Shown piece by piece: positions 50,402 through 59,697 of a stretch of 64,000 bases of DNA (positions are counted from its first letter, which is position 1; every line of letters begins with the position of its first letter). A program made the translations under genes and the position numbers. This stretch comes from Pseudomonas tumuqii (GTDB lineage: Bacteria > Pseudomonadota > Gammaproteobacteria > Pseudomonadales > Pseudomonadaceae), in contig NZ_JAAOJA010000010.1 of assembly GCF_013184545.1 (NCBI RefSeq), positions 124,001 through 188,000 on the forward strand, written 5' to 3'. The notes under the pieces are model-generated. The model did not search any database and was not told where the DNA came from. It saw nothing but the letters and a program-made list of their open reading frames with translations.

Positions 50402-53400
50402 ATGAACCGCGAGGGAAACTCCTCGGCGATCCGCTGGATAGTCGGCCTCGGCAGCCTCGGCCTGGCACTGTTCTTTGCCGGGCTGGGCTGGCTCGCCCTG
50501 AGCGAACGGGAAACCTTCTGGCAACTGCAGATGACCAAGCAGGCCGATTTGCAGCGCCTGGCCCTGCATGGCAGCCAGCGCCGCCAACTGGATCAGGCGC
50601 AGCTGCTGGCAGAGAGCATTGCCGCCGACTCCTGGGTCATCGAGTTGGTGCGCCAGGCCTATGCCCTGCACAACAGCGGCAAGCCGGATCAGGCCGCCGC
50701 CAACGCCATCCGCAACCAGCTCTATACCCGCCTGGCCCCGCGCTGGCGCAACCTGCAGGCCAGCCACCCGTTCAAGCTCTACCTCCACCTCGCGCCCACG
50801 GCGCAAGTCTTGCTGCGCGTGCACCAGCCGGAACGCTTTGGCGACCAGCCCGGCGCCCAGCGCGCAATGCTCGCGGATGCCCTGCATGACCGGCAATTCA
50901 AGGCCGGTCTGGGGCTTGGCGCCGACAGCCTGGTGATGCGTGCCATTACCCCGCTGCAGGTGGCTGGCACACTCGAGCCCGTGACCATCGGCGCCCTGGA
51001 AGTCACCCTGAGCCTGCACAACGACCTGCAACAGCTGGATCAGGAGCTGGATGCCGGCGTCGCCCTGCTGTTCAAACACTCCGCGCGTGCGCCGCCGTTC
51101 AGTGGCGAGGTGCTGCGCGGCCTGAGTAACGACAGCGACGACTGGTACCTGGAAGGCTCCTCGCGCGCGCAGATCCAGCGCTGGCAAGCCCAGCGGCTGC
51201 TGCCCGCACCCGCCAGCGGCAACACCCTCAAACTGCTCGACGATCAGGGCCATACCTTTTTGCTCAACCAGACCATGCTGCCAGGCTATCGACCCGGAGC
51301 GGCGGCCGAGCCAAGCATCCTGGTCACGGCCCTGACCTGGCGCGATATCAGCGAACAGGTCGCGCGCCACCAGAGCGACCAGCGCTGGCTGATCGGTAAG
51401 TGGCTGCTGGCCTGGCTCGGCGCCGAAGCCCTGCTCCTGTTGCTGCTGCTGAGCACCCGCCATGCCAGCCAAACCCTGATCCGCCGCCACCGCGACGAGC
51501 TGCAGCACAGGCACCAGCAGAGCGAGCAGTCGCGTCAATTGCTGGCCGTCATCGCCCAGGCCCAGGCGGCCTATATCACCGCACAGAACCAGCGCGAAGC
51601 CTTCGATGCGCTGCTTGAGCGGATCCTCGACCTGACCGCCAGCCAGTTCGGTTTCATCGGCGAAGTGCTCGAGGATCAACAGGGCGCGCCCTACCTGCAC
51701 ACCTACAGCATCAGCAATATTGCCTGGGACAGCGCCAGTGCCGCGTTCTATGCCGAGCGTTCGGCCCAGGGCATGGAGTTCCGCAAGCTCGACACGCTGT
51801 TCGGCCAGGTCATGCGCAGCGGCGAGGCGCTGATCAGCAATGCGCCTGCGCAGCATCCGCACAGTGGTGGTTTACCCGAAGGGCATCCGCCGCTACTGGC
51901 GTTTGCCGGCCTGCCCATTCATGCCCATGGCCGCCTGGTGGGCATGCTCGGCCTGGCCAACCGCGCAGATGGCTATCCGCAGAGCCTGGCCGAGCAGCTG
52001 CAGCCCCTGCTCGCCACCCTCGGCCAGTTGATCGAGGCGCTGCGCCGCGACGTGCAGCGCGAGCAGGCCCAGCAACACCTGCAGCGCCAGCAGGCGGCCC
52101 TGCGCGTGCTCAACGAGATTGCCGCCCTGCCCACCCTGAGCAGTCAGGAGCAGCTGCGCCAGGCTCTGCAACTGGGCGCCAGTTTCTACCAGGTGCCGCT
52201 GGCGATCATCAGCCAGATCGAGGCCGAGGATTACCAGGTACGGGTGCAGGTTTCCCCGGCGGGCGCCCTCAGTGACGGCCAGCACTTCCCCCTGGGCGAC
52301 ACCTACTGCAGCCTCACCCTGCACAGCGATGAGGTCCTGGCCATCGAGCACATGGGCCAGTCGGTTCATGCCGCCCACCCCTGCTACCCGCTGTTTACCC
52401 TGGAAACCTACATCGGCATCGCCATCTGGGTCGCCGGCCAGCGTTTCGGCACCCTGTGCTTCGCCTCGCCCGAGGCGCGCAGCCAGCCATTCGATGAGGC
52501 CGACCGCGAATTTCTCCGCCTGTTCGCCCGTTGGGTCGGCGCGACCCTGGAGCGCCAGCAGCAGGAGCAGACCCGCCAGACCCTGATGGAGCGCCTGGAT
52601 CAGGCCCAGCGGATCGCCCGCCTGGGCCACTGGCAAGCCAATCTGCAGACCGGCGAGCTGGACTGGTCGAGCACCATCTTCGACATTTTCGGTTATGACG
52701 CCGAGGGGTTTGCCCCGAGCGTCGAGGCGTTCCAGGATTGCGTGCACCCCGCCGACCGGGCCCTGGTCGCGGCCAGCGAACAACGAGTGCTGGCGGGCGG
52801 CCTGCACGACGTGGTGCATCGCATCGTGCGCCCCGATGGCGAGATCCGCTGGGTGCATGAACTGGCTCGCCTGCAGGCCGACGAACAGGGGCGCATGACC
52901 CGCCTGGCCGGCACCGTGCAGGATGTCAGCGAGCTCAAGCAGCGCGAGGCTCAGGTGCAAGAAGCCCGTGCCTTCCTCCAGGCCGTGCTCGATTCGGCTA
53001 CCGGGGTTGCCATCATCGCCACCGATACCTGCGGGCTGATCAGCCTGTTCAATCCGGGTGCCGAACTGCTCACCGGGTATAGCGCCGCGGAAGTCATCGG
53101 CCAGCACTCGCCGATGCTGTTTCACCAGCCCGAAGAGCTGCGTGCCCGCGGCAGCGAACTGAGCCGCGAGCTGGGCCGTGAAATCCATGGTTTCGAGGTG
53201 TTCGTCGCCACTGCCCAGGGTAGCGAGGCGAACACCCGGCAATGGACCTATCTGCGCAAGGACGGCGAGCCGCGCCTCGTCAACCTGACGCTCAGCGCCA
53301 TCCGCAACGAACAGGACAGCGTCCACGGCTACCTGGGCATCGCCACCGATGTCAGCGCCTTGCAGCAGGCCACCCGCGCCCTGCAAAAGAGCGAAAGTCG

Positions 53401-55228
53401 CTTCCGCGGCATGGTCGCCAACCTGCCCGGCGTGGTCTACCGCTGCCGGCACGACGCCGACTGGACCATGCGCTTCATGGGCGATGAAATAGAGCACCTG
53501 AGCGGCTACCCGGTCAGCGACTTCATCGACAACCGGGTGCGCAGCTATGCCAGCGTGATCCACCCGGACGACCGCGCCAGCACCTACGCCATCCAGGAAC
53601 ACATCTTGCGCCAGGACGTGTTCGAGCTGACCTATCGCCTGCAGCATGCCGACGGCCACAGCGTCTGGGTGCGGGAAAAAGGTCGCGGCGAATACGACAG
53701 GCAGGGCAACCTGCTGTGGCTGGACGGTTTCATCTGGGACATCAGCGAACGCAAGCAGATCGAAGACGAACTCAAACTCAGCCAGCAACTGTTCAGCAGT
53801 GCCTTCAACACGGCCCCCCAGGGCATGGCCCTGGTCAGTCCCGAGGGACGCTTGCTGGCGGTCAACGACGAACTCTGCCGCATGCTCGGCTACAGCCGCG
53901 TGCAACTGCTGGCCAGCGACTTTCAGCAGATCACCCACCCCGACGACCTGGCCGCCGACCTGGCGAATGTCGAGGCGCTGCTGGCCGGGCGGAACAACGG
54001 CTACCAGATGGAGAAGCGCTACCTGGACAGCCAGGGCCGGACCATCTGGGTGCTGCTCAGCGTGTCGCTGGTGCGCGATGGCGAAGGCCGGCCGGTGCAC
54101 TTCGTCGCCCAGATTCAGGACTTCAGCGAGCGGGTCGCGGCCGAGCGGGCCATCCGCGAACGCGAACACTACCTGCACACCCTGCTGGACAACGTCCTGG
54201 ACGCCATCATCACCATCGATGCACAGGGCTGTATCGAGACGTTCAACCATGCGGCGGAAAAACTGTTCGGCTACAGCCTGGCCCAAGTGGCGGGCCACAA
54301 CGTCAAACTGCTGATGCCCGAGCCGTATCGCTCGGCCCACGATGGATACCTGGCGCGTTACCGGCAAACCGGCGAAACCCGGCTGATCGGCACGGTGCGC
54401 GAGCTCACCGGCCTGCGCCGCAATGGTGAATCCTTCGCCATGGAACTGGCCGTGTCGCAAATCAGCCACCAGGGCCAGCGGCGCTTCATTGCGGTGATCC
54501 GCGACATCAGCGAACGCAAGCGCGTCGAGCAGATGAAAAACGAGTTCGTCTCCACCGTCAGCCACGAACTGCGCACCCCGCTGACCGCCATTGCCGGCTC
54601 CCTCGGCCTGATCAATGGCGGCGTGCTCGGCGCCGTGCCGGCAAGCATGCAGCAGATGCTGACGATCGCCCAGGACAACAGCCAGCACCTCAGCCAGCTG
54701 ATCAACGACCTGCTGGACATGGACAAACTGGTGGCCGGCAAGATGCCGATCGAGCTGAGCGAACACCCCCTGCAACCGTTGCTCGCCCAGGCCATCGCGC
54801 AGAACCAGCCCTATGCCAGCCAGTATCGGGTGAACCTGCAGCTGCTCAATGCCATACCGGCCGCCCAGGTTCGGGTCGACCGCCAGCGCCTGGCCCAGGT
54901 CATGGCCAACCTGCTGTCCAATGCGGCCAAGTTCTCCCCCGCCGGACAGTCTGTCGAGGTGGCCGTGCAACAGCGCGGCGAGCAGGTGCGGGTCAGCGTG
55001 CGCGACCACGGCCCAGGGATTCCCGAGGCGTTCAAGGCCAGCATCTTCAACAAGTTCTCCCAGGCAGACGCCAGCGACACCCGGCAGAAAGGCGGCACCG
55101 GCCTGGGCCTGGCGATCAGCAAGGAACTGATCGAACGCATGGGCGGGCAGATCGGCTTCGACTCGGAGACAGATCAGGGCGCGACCTTCTGGTTCGAACT
55201 GCCCCTGGCGAACGGCGCCGAGCTATGA
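50402..55228 (+). CDS. Giant membrane sensor histidine kinase with GAF and multiple PAS domains
   Basis: 1608 residues. Two membrane helices (about 10-32 and 330-350) enclose a large periplasmic sensor (33-327). In the cytoplasm come two GAF-like domains (about 400-545, 565-720), some five PAS/PAC domains (about 730-1375), HisKA with the phospho-His H1388 (SHELRTPLTAI) and HATPase_c (N-box NLLSNAAKFS, G-boxes DHGPGIP and GGTGLGLAI). No receiver is attached, although a truncated receiver remnant follows. It probably phosphorylates the downstream receiver (55478) and Hpt-REC-REC-GGDEF protein. Confidence 0.92.
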   Translation: MNREGNSSAIRWIVGLGSLGLALFFAGLGWLALSERETFWQLQMTKQADLQRLALHGSQRRQLDQAQLLAESIAADSWVIELVRQAYALHNSGKPDQAAANAIRNQLYTRLAPRWRNLQASHPFKLYLHLAPTAQVLLRVHQPERFGDQPGAQRAMLADALHDRQFKAGLGLGADSLVMRAITPLQVAGTLEPVTIGALEVTLSLHNDLQQLDQELDAGVALLFKHSARAPPFSGEVLRGLSNDSDDWYLEGSSRAQIQRWQAQRLLPAPASGNTLKLLDDQGHTFLLNQTMLPGYRPGAAAEPSILVTALTWRDISEQVARHQSDQRWLIGKWLLAWLGAEALLLLLLLSTRHASQTLIRRHRDELQHRHQQSEQSRQLLAVIAQAQAAYITAQNQREAFDALLERILDLTASQFGFIGEVLEDQQGAPYLHTYSISNIAWDSASAAFYAERSAQGMEFRKLDTLFGQVMRSGEALISNAPAQHPHSGGLPEGHPPLLAFAGLPIHAHGRLVGMLGLANRADGYPQSLAEQLQPLLATLGQLIEALRRDVQREQAQQHLQRQQAALRVLNEIAALPTLSSQEQLRQALQLGASFYQVPLAIISQIEAEDYQVRVQVSPAGALSDGQHFPLGDTYCSLTLHSDEVLAIEHMGQSVHAAHPCYPLFTLETYIGIAIWVAGQRFGTLCFASPEARSQPFDEADREFLRLFARWVGATLERQQQEQTRQTLMERLDQAQRIARLGHWQANLQTGELDWSSTIFDIFGYDAEGFAPSVEAFQDCVHPADRALVAASEQRVLAGGLHDVVHRIVRPDGEIRWVHELARLQADEQGRMTRLAGTVQDVSELKQREAQVQEARAFLQAVLDSATGVAIIATDTCGLISLFNPGAELLTGYSAAEVIGQHSPMLFHQPEELRARGSELSRELGREIHGFEVFVATAQGSEANTRQWTYLRKDGEPRLVNLTLSAIRNEQDSVHGYLGIATDVSALQQATRALQKSESRFRGMVANLPGVVYRCRHDADWTMRFMGDEIEHLSGYPVSDFIDNRVRSYASVIHPDDRASTYAIQEHILRQDVFELTYRLQHADGHSVWVREKGRGEYDRQGNLLWLDGFIWDISERKQIEDELKLSQQLFSSAFNTAPQGMALVSPEGRLLAVNDELCRMLGYSRVQLLASDFQQITHPDDLAADLANVEALLAGRNNGYQMEKRYLDSQGRTIWVLLSVSLVRDGEGRPVHFVAQIQDFSERVAAERAIREREHYLHTLLDNVLDAIITIDAQGCIETFNHAAEKLFGYSLAQVAGHNVKLLMPEPYRSAHDGYLARYRQTGETRLIGTVRELTGLRRNGESFAMELAVSQISHQGQRRFIAVIRDISERKRVEQMKNEFVSTVSHELRTPLTAIAGSLGLINGGVLGAVPASMQQMLTIAQDNSQHLSQLINDLLDMDKLVAGKMPIELSEHPLQPLLAQAIAQNQPYASQYRVNLQLLNAIPAAQVRVDRQRLAQVMANLLSNAAKFSPAGQSVEVAVQQRGEQVRVSVRDHGPGIPEAFKASIFNKFSQADASDTRQKGGTGLGLAISKELIERMGGQIGFDSETDQGATFWFELPLANGAEL

Positions 55229-55269
55229 CCCGCGCGCCCCGACAAGCGAGGCAGCGGCGCCTCAGATAA

Positions 55270-55485
55270 CGGTTGCAGCGCCCCGACGGCCATGGCCTGG
55301 AGCTGCTCGAGGAACTGCGGCGGCTGCATCCGCGCTCGCCGGTGGTGGTACTCTCTGGCTCGGGGCTGTCCGGCGAACAGCTCAGCCAGGTGGACACCGC
55401 ACTGGGCAAAACTCGCCTGGACACGCAACACCTCCTCACTATTCTCGCGCGCCTGCTGCCCGCCAAGGAGCCCTTCAATGCCTGA
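55270..55485 (+). pseudogene. C-terminal half of a deleted receiver domain
   Basis: About 70 codons read LQRPDGHGLELLEELRRL, HPRSPVVVLSG and ILARLLPAKEPFNA, i.e. the part of a CheY-like receiver from just after the phospho-aspartate to the end. An in-frame stop (55267-55269) lies directly upstream and the N-terminal half with the Asp is missing. It probably records a deletion between the kinase gene and a former receiver; a TTG start could still express a useless fragment. Confidence 0.7.
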
Positions 55486-55864
55486 ACTGTCGCGCATCCT
55501 GCACGTGGAAGACGACCCGTCGATCCAGGCGGTGGCCAAGGTTGCCCTGGAGGCCGTCGGCGGTTTCAGGGTGCTGAGTTGCTCGTGCGGCCAGGATGCG
55601 CTGGATCAGGTGCAGGGCTTCGCCCCCGATTTCATCCTGCTGGATGTGATGATGCCGGGCATGGACGGCCCGCAAACCCTGGCGAAAATCGCCCAGCTGG
55701 TGGATATCGGCCAGATTCCGGTGGTGTTCATGACCGCCAAGGTACAGCCTGCCGAGATCGAGCATTACCGCGGCCTGGGCGCCCGCGACGTGATCATCAA
55801 ACCCTTCGATCCGATGCAGCTGGCCGCCCAGGTTCGACAAATATGGAACCGTGTTCATGGCTGA
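55478..55864 (+). CDS. Single-domain response regulator (CheY-like)
   Basis: 128 residues from the ATG at 55478, with AAGGAG 7 nt upstream, overlapping the end of the receiver remnant. Acidic pocket E11-D12-D13, phosphoacceptor D56 (LLDVMMPGMDG), T86 and K108. With no output domain it can act as a phosphate shuttle or by protein contact. It overlaps the following Hpt-containing gene by 8 bp, so phosphotransfer from the kinase through this receiver to the Hpt is plausible. Confidence 0.9.
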   Translation: MPELSRILHVEDDPSIQAVAKVALEAVGGFRVLSCSCGQDALDQVQGFAPDFILLDVMMPGMDGPQTLAKIAQLVDIGQIPVVFMTAKVQPAEIEHYRGLGARDVIIKPFDPMQLAAQVRQIWNRVHG

Positions 55865-57512
55865 ACCACACACCCCGACCCGCGAACTGGAGCGCCAGCT
55901 GCAACTGCTCGGCGAAAAATTTGCCGAGCGCCTGGCGCAGGAACTGCCCGAACTGGCCAGCAAGGCGCAACTGCTGCAAGCCGGCGACCACCAGGCGCAA
56001 CTGCAGCAGCTGCGCAGCCTGCGCGATCAATTGCACAAACTGGCGGGCGCGGCCGGCACTTTCGGCTTCGCCAGTATCGGCCAGCGCGCCCACGAACTGG
56101 AGCAGCAGGCCATGCACTGGCTGGAAAGCCTGCGCCTGCAGGACCAGGGCCTGCAGGAGTTCATCCAGCAGGTGCAGCAGTTCGCCGCGCAAGGCGTACA
56201 GAGCGAGCCGGCGCCGAACAGCCGCGCACGTCCGCAAGCGACGCCGAAAGCCGAGACGGACGTGCACTGCATCTACATTCTCGAGGACGAGACCAGCATC
56301 GGCGAGAGCATGCGCCTGACCCTGGGCAACTTCGGCTATCACGCCGAGCACTTCAGCCGTATCGCCGACCTCGACGCGGCGCTGCAACGGCGCCTGCCGG
56401 ATGCGCTGATCATCGACGTCAACCTCGGCGATAGCGAGCAAACCGGCCTGGCCTACGCCGCCGCTCTGCAACAGCGCCTGGAGCAACCACTGCCGCTGCT
56501 GGTGATTACCACCGAGGACGATTTCGCCACCCACCTGGAGGCGGTACGGGTCGGCGCCATGGGTTACTTCACCAAACCGGTGGACATTCCCCAACTGGAG
56601 AACCGTCTGGAACGCTGCTTTGCCCAGCAGCAGGGCGAACCCTACCGGGTGCTCATCGTCGATGACGACCACCATCTGGCCAGCCGCTACAGCCTGATCC
56701 TGCGCGGCGCCAACATGCTGGTCGAAGTGCTGGAAAGCCCGGCGGGGATCTTCGAGGCCATGAGCCGTTTCAACCCGGAGGTGGTGCTGCTCGACGTCAA
56801 CATGCCGGACTGCACCGGCCCCGAACTGGCGCAGATCATCCGCTTCAACGACGACTGGCTGCGGGTGCCGATCATCTACCTGTCGGCCGAGACCGATATC
56901 ACCCGGCAGATGGATGCCCTGATCAAGGCCGGCGACGACTTCGTCAGCAAACCCATCGCCGACAACGCCCTGGTCACCACCGTATTCTCCCGCGCCCAGC
57001 GCGCCCGCCTGCTGAGCATCGCCCTGTCCCGCGACAGCCTGACCGGCCTGCTCAAGCATGCCGACATCAAGGAGCAGGTCGGCATCGAACTGGAACGCGC
57101 ACAACGCAGCGGCAAACCGGCCAGCGTGGCGATGCTGGATATCGACCTGTTCAAGCAGGTCAACGACAGCTACGGCCACGTCGCCGGCGACAACGTGATC
57201 CGTGCCCTGGCCAACCTGCTGCGCCAGCGCCTGCGCCGGGTCGACAGCCTGGGCCGCTATGGCGGCGAAGAGTTTCTCGTGGTGCTGCCCGATTGCCCGG
57301 CTGCTCAGGCCCGGCGGATTCTCGATGAAATTCGTCAACGCTTTGCCGAGCTGCACTTCATCGCCGGCGGCAGCGAATTCTCGGTCACCCTGAGTGCCGG
57401 TATCGCCTCGACCGAACAAGGCGCACACGATGCCGGCGAACTGCTGGAGCGCGCCGACCGCGCCCTCTATGGGGCCAAGCACGGCGGTCGCAACCAGGTC
57501 GGCCAATCCTGA
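55857..57512 (+). CDS. Hpt-REC-REC-GGDEF diguanylate cyclase
   Basis: 551 residues from the ATG at 55857. Hpt domain with phospho-His H60 (HKLAGAAGTFGF), a first receiver (about 138-255, D187 in IIDVNLGDSE), a second receiver (about 262-380, D313 in LLDVNMPDC, K365) and a GGDEF domain with GGEEF (469-473) and I-site RRVD (460-463). It should make c-di-GMP under phosphorelay control. Having Hpt and two receivers in one chain lets it act as both relay and output of the upstream kinase. Confidence 0.93.
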   Translation: MAEPHTPTRELERQLQLLGEKFAERLAQELPELASKAQLLQAGDHQAQLQQLRSLRDQLHKLAGAAGTFGFASIGQRAHELEQQAMHWLESLRLQDQGLQEFIQQVQQFAAQGVQSEPAPNSRARPQATPKAETDVHCIYILEDETSIGESMRLTLGNFGYHAEHFSRIADLDAALQRRLPDALIIDVNLGDSEQTGLAYAAALQQRLEQPLPLLVITTEDDFATHLEAVRVGAMGYFTKPVDIPQLENRLERCFAQQQGEPYRVLIVDDDHHLASRYSLILRGANMLVEVLESPAGIFEAMSRFNPEVVLLDVNMPDCTGPELAQIIRFNDDWLRVPIIYLSAETDITRQMDALIKAGDDFVSKPIADNALVTTVFSRAQRARLLSIALSRDSLTGLLKHADIKEQVGIELERAQRSGKPASVAMLDIDLFKQVNDSYGHVAGDNVIRALANLLRQRLRRVDSLGRYGGEEFLVVLPDCPAAQARRILDEIRQRFAELHFIAGGSEFSVTLSAGIASTEQGAHDAGELLERADRALYGAKHGGRNQVGQS

Positions 57513-57668
57513 CCGAACAGCCCGCCGAGACGACGCAGGCGGCGTTATGCCCGCGGCCAATCCCCCCAGGGCCTGCCCGGTAGCACTCATGAACCCCCGC
57601 TGTCGGCACAGAACTGACCGGTGCGGCGAGTTGCGGCTTGGCTTTATGAATTAAACAGTGTATTTTTT

Positions 57669-57696
57669 CATGAAATTAAATATTGTTAATTTCATG
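57669..57696. promoter_or_regulatory. Inverted repeat overlapping the oxidoreductase start codon
   Basis: CATGAAATTAA (57669-57679) and TTAATTTCATG (57686-57696) are exact inverted copies with spacer ATATTG; the last three bases are the presumed ATG. A nearby TTGCGG/TATGAAT pair could be the promoter. It is a probable operator for the PuuR/PauR-like regulator encoded two genes on, which would block initiation directly. Confidence 0.6.
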
Positions 57697-58995
57697 AGTC
57701 GTGCCGTGTTCAAACAATCCGCCCAGCATGTCGCCAGTTACTACGCGCGCACCTTTCCCGGTCCGATTGCCTTGCGGCCAACCCTGGACGACCGGCTGAA
57801 CTGCGACGTACTGATCGTCGGCGCCGGCTTCAGCGGCCTGCACACGGCGCTGCGCCTGGCCCTGGCCGGCAAGCGGGTGATCCTGCTGGAAGCCAGCCGG
57901 GTGGCCTGGGCCGCCTCCGGGCGCAATGGTGGCCAGGCATTGCTCGGCTGGTCCTGCGATATGCCGCCGCTGGAGCAGGCGCTGGGCCAGGAACGCACCC
58001 GCCGCCTGTGGGACAGCATGCGCTGGGCCGCCGCGGAGCTGCGCGAACTGCCGGGGCGGCATGGCTTCGACGTCGACTACCGGGTCGGCAGCCTGTGGAC
58101 CGCCGTGCAACAGCGGTGCATTGCGCAACTGCGGGAGGCGCAGCACGACGCAGTGGCGAAGTGGGGCTACCCACACATGCGCTTTATCGAGGGCGAGGAA
58201 CTGCCCGAGTGGATCGCCAGCCCGCGCTACCTGGCCGCGCTCTACGACCCCGAGGCCGCCCACCTCAACCCGCTGAAACTGGCCCAGGGCCTGGCCAGCG
58301 CCATCGAGCAGGCCGGCGGACAGATCTTCGAACAGAGCCAGGTGCTGGAGTATCACGAAACCAGCGCCGGCTTTGTCGCCCGCACCGCCCAGGGCGAAGT
58401 AGCCAGCGATGTGCTGGTACTGGCCTGCAACGCCTACATCGATGGGCTCGATCGCCAGCTGGCCAGCCGCCTGCTGCCGGTCGGTTCCTACCAGGTCGCC
58501 ACGGCGGCGCTCGCCCCCGAGCTGGCGCGCTCGCTGCTGCCGCGCAACAGTTGCGTGATCGACAACCAGTTCGTCCCCGATTATTTCCGCCTGACCCCGG
58601 ACCAGCGCCTGCTGTTCGGTGGCGGCTGCACTTACCTGGGCGGCATTCCCAAAGACGTGGCCAGTGCCACCCGGCCCTATCTGGAGCGGGTATTCCCGCA
58701 ACTGCGCGGGGTCGAGCTGGAGTTCGCCTGGGGCGGGCATATCGACGTCAGCATGAAGCGCACCCCGGATATCGGCCGCCGGGGCCAGCGCTACTGGCTG
58801 CAGGGTTTCTCCGGCCACGGCGTGCTGCCAACCCTGGCCGGCGCCCGCGCGGTAAGCGAGGCGATTCTCGGCGACGAGGAACTGCTGGCGCTGTACCAGG
58901 CCATCGGCAACCCGCGCTTCCCCGGTGGCGCGCTGCTCGCCGCGCCGCTGGAGGCCGCCGGCAAGGCCTGGTACCGGCTGCGCGATATCGTCTGA
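57694..58995 (+). CDS. Gamma-glutamylpolyamine oxidoreductase (PuuB/PauB-like, FAD)
   Basis: 433 residues from the ATG at 57694; an upstream GTG (57658) and ATG (57670) are in frame but none has a Shine-Dalgarno sequence. DAO-family flavoprotein with DVLIVGAGFSGLHTALRLALAG at about 39-60, the GRNGGQAL loop and FSGHGVLPTLAG near the C-terminus. PuuB-type enzymes oxidise gamma-glutamylputrescine to the aldehyde. First gene of a three-gene plus-strand set with a PuuR-like regulator and a glutamylpolyamine synthetase. Confidence 0.87.
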   Translation: MSRAVFKQSAQHVASYYARTFPGPIALRPTLDDRLNCDVLIVGAGFSGLHTALRLALAGKRVILLEASRVAWAASGRNGGQALLGWSCDMPPLEQALGQERTRRLWDSMRWAAAELRELPGRHGFDVDYRVGSLWTAVQQRCIAQLREAQHDAVAKWGYPHMRFIEGEELPEWIASPRYLAALYDPEAAHLNPLKLAQGLASAIEQAGGQIFEQSQVLEYHETSAGFVARTAQGEVASDVLVLACNAYIDGLDRQLASRLLPVGSYQVATAALAPELARSLLPRNSCVIDNQFVPDYFRLTPDQRLLFGGGCTYLGGIPKDVASATRPYLERVFPQLRGVELEFAWGGHIDVSMKRTPDIGRRGQRYWLQGFSGHGVLPTLAGARAVSEAILGDEELLALYQAIGNPRFPGGALLAAPLEAAGKAWYRLRDIV

Positions 58996-59038
58996 ATCCT
59001 CAGGCTGGAATACCGCGAAGCGTTTTCCGGCAACGGTC

Positions 59039-59064
59039 GGTGGATGGAAAAAGCGCCATCCACC
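59039..59064. repeat. Dispersed palindrome GGTGGATGG...CCATCCACC
   Basis: Nine-bp exact inverted arms with an 8-nt loop, followed by CTAC. The word GGTGGATGGAAAAAGCGCC is a frequent intergenic repeat in Pseudomonas. It lies between the oxidoreductase and regulator genes. Confidence 0.6.
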
Positions 59065-59090
59065 CTACAACAGCCTCACAGGAACTCAAC

Positions 59091-59648
59091 ATGGACATGC
59101 AAGATGAAGTCGAAGGTCTGGCGATCCTGATTCGCGACCTGCGCAAGCACAAGAACCTCACCCTCGGCGAGCTGGCCGAGCGCATCGGCCGCTCGGTGGG
59201 CTTTCTCTCCCAGGTCGAGCGTGGCCTGTCGCGCCCCACCGTGGCCGACCTGACTGCGATCAGCGAAACCCTGGGCGTGCCGACCACCTATTTCTACAGC
59301 CTGAGCAAGCCGCGCGCACTGCGCTGGGTGACCCGCCCCGGCGAGCGGCGCACGCTCTACTATGCCGGCGGGATCACCGACGTGCTGGTATCGCCGAGCA
59401 TGTCGGCCGGCTTCTCCATGCTCGAAAGCCATCTGGCGCCCGGCGCCAGCAGCGGCGAAGGGCACCTGGACGACAGTTCCGAACAAGGCGGCTTCGTCCT
59501 CGAGGGCGAGCTGAGCATCTGGCTGGGCGACGACCCGCAAGCCGTGACCCTGGGCCCCAACGACAGTTTTCAATTGCCGCCACACAGTCAATTCCGTTAC
59601 GCCAACCTCACCGACCAACCGACACGGGTGCTCTGGGTGTTCCGCTAA
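59091..59648 (+). CDS. PuuR/PauR-like XRE-cupin transcriptional regulator
   Basis: 185 residues from the ATG at 59091 (AGGA box). N-terminal XRE helix-turn-helix (about 10-65: LTLGELAERIGRSVGFLSQVERGLSRPT) and a C-terminal cupin_2 domain (about 110-182). PuuR in E. coli and PauR in Pseudomonas are repressors of polyamine catabolism released by putrescine. Sitting between a PuuB-like and a PuuA-like gene makes this assignment strong; which of the local polyamine promoters it controls is inferred. Confidence 0.88.
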   Translation: MDMQDEVEGLAILIRDLRKHKNLTLGELAERIGRSVGFLSQVERGLSRPTVADLTAISETLGVPTTYFYSLSKPRALRWVTRPGERRTLYYAGGITDVLVSPSMSAGFSMLESHLAPGASSGEGHLDDSSEQGGFVLEGELSIWLGDDPQAVTLGPNDSFQLPPHSQFRYANLTDQPTRVLWVFR

Positions 59649-59697
59649 ACAGCCGTCCCGTAGCGAAATAGTGCCATTGCCCGCAGGATCATTACGC

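Noticed and set aside
51893..55009. A 1038-codon open frame antisense to the giant sensor kinase
   Set aside because: It is the mirror of a GC-rich, codon-biased gene. The predicted protein has no domain pattern, whereas the plus strand encodes a complete GAF/PAS/HisKA/HATPase kinase.
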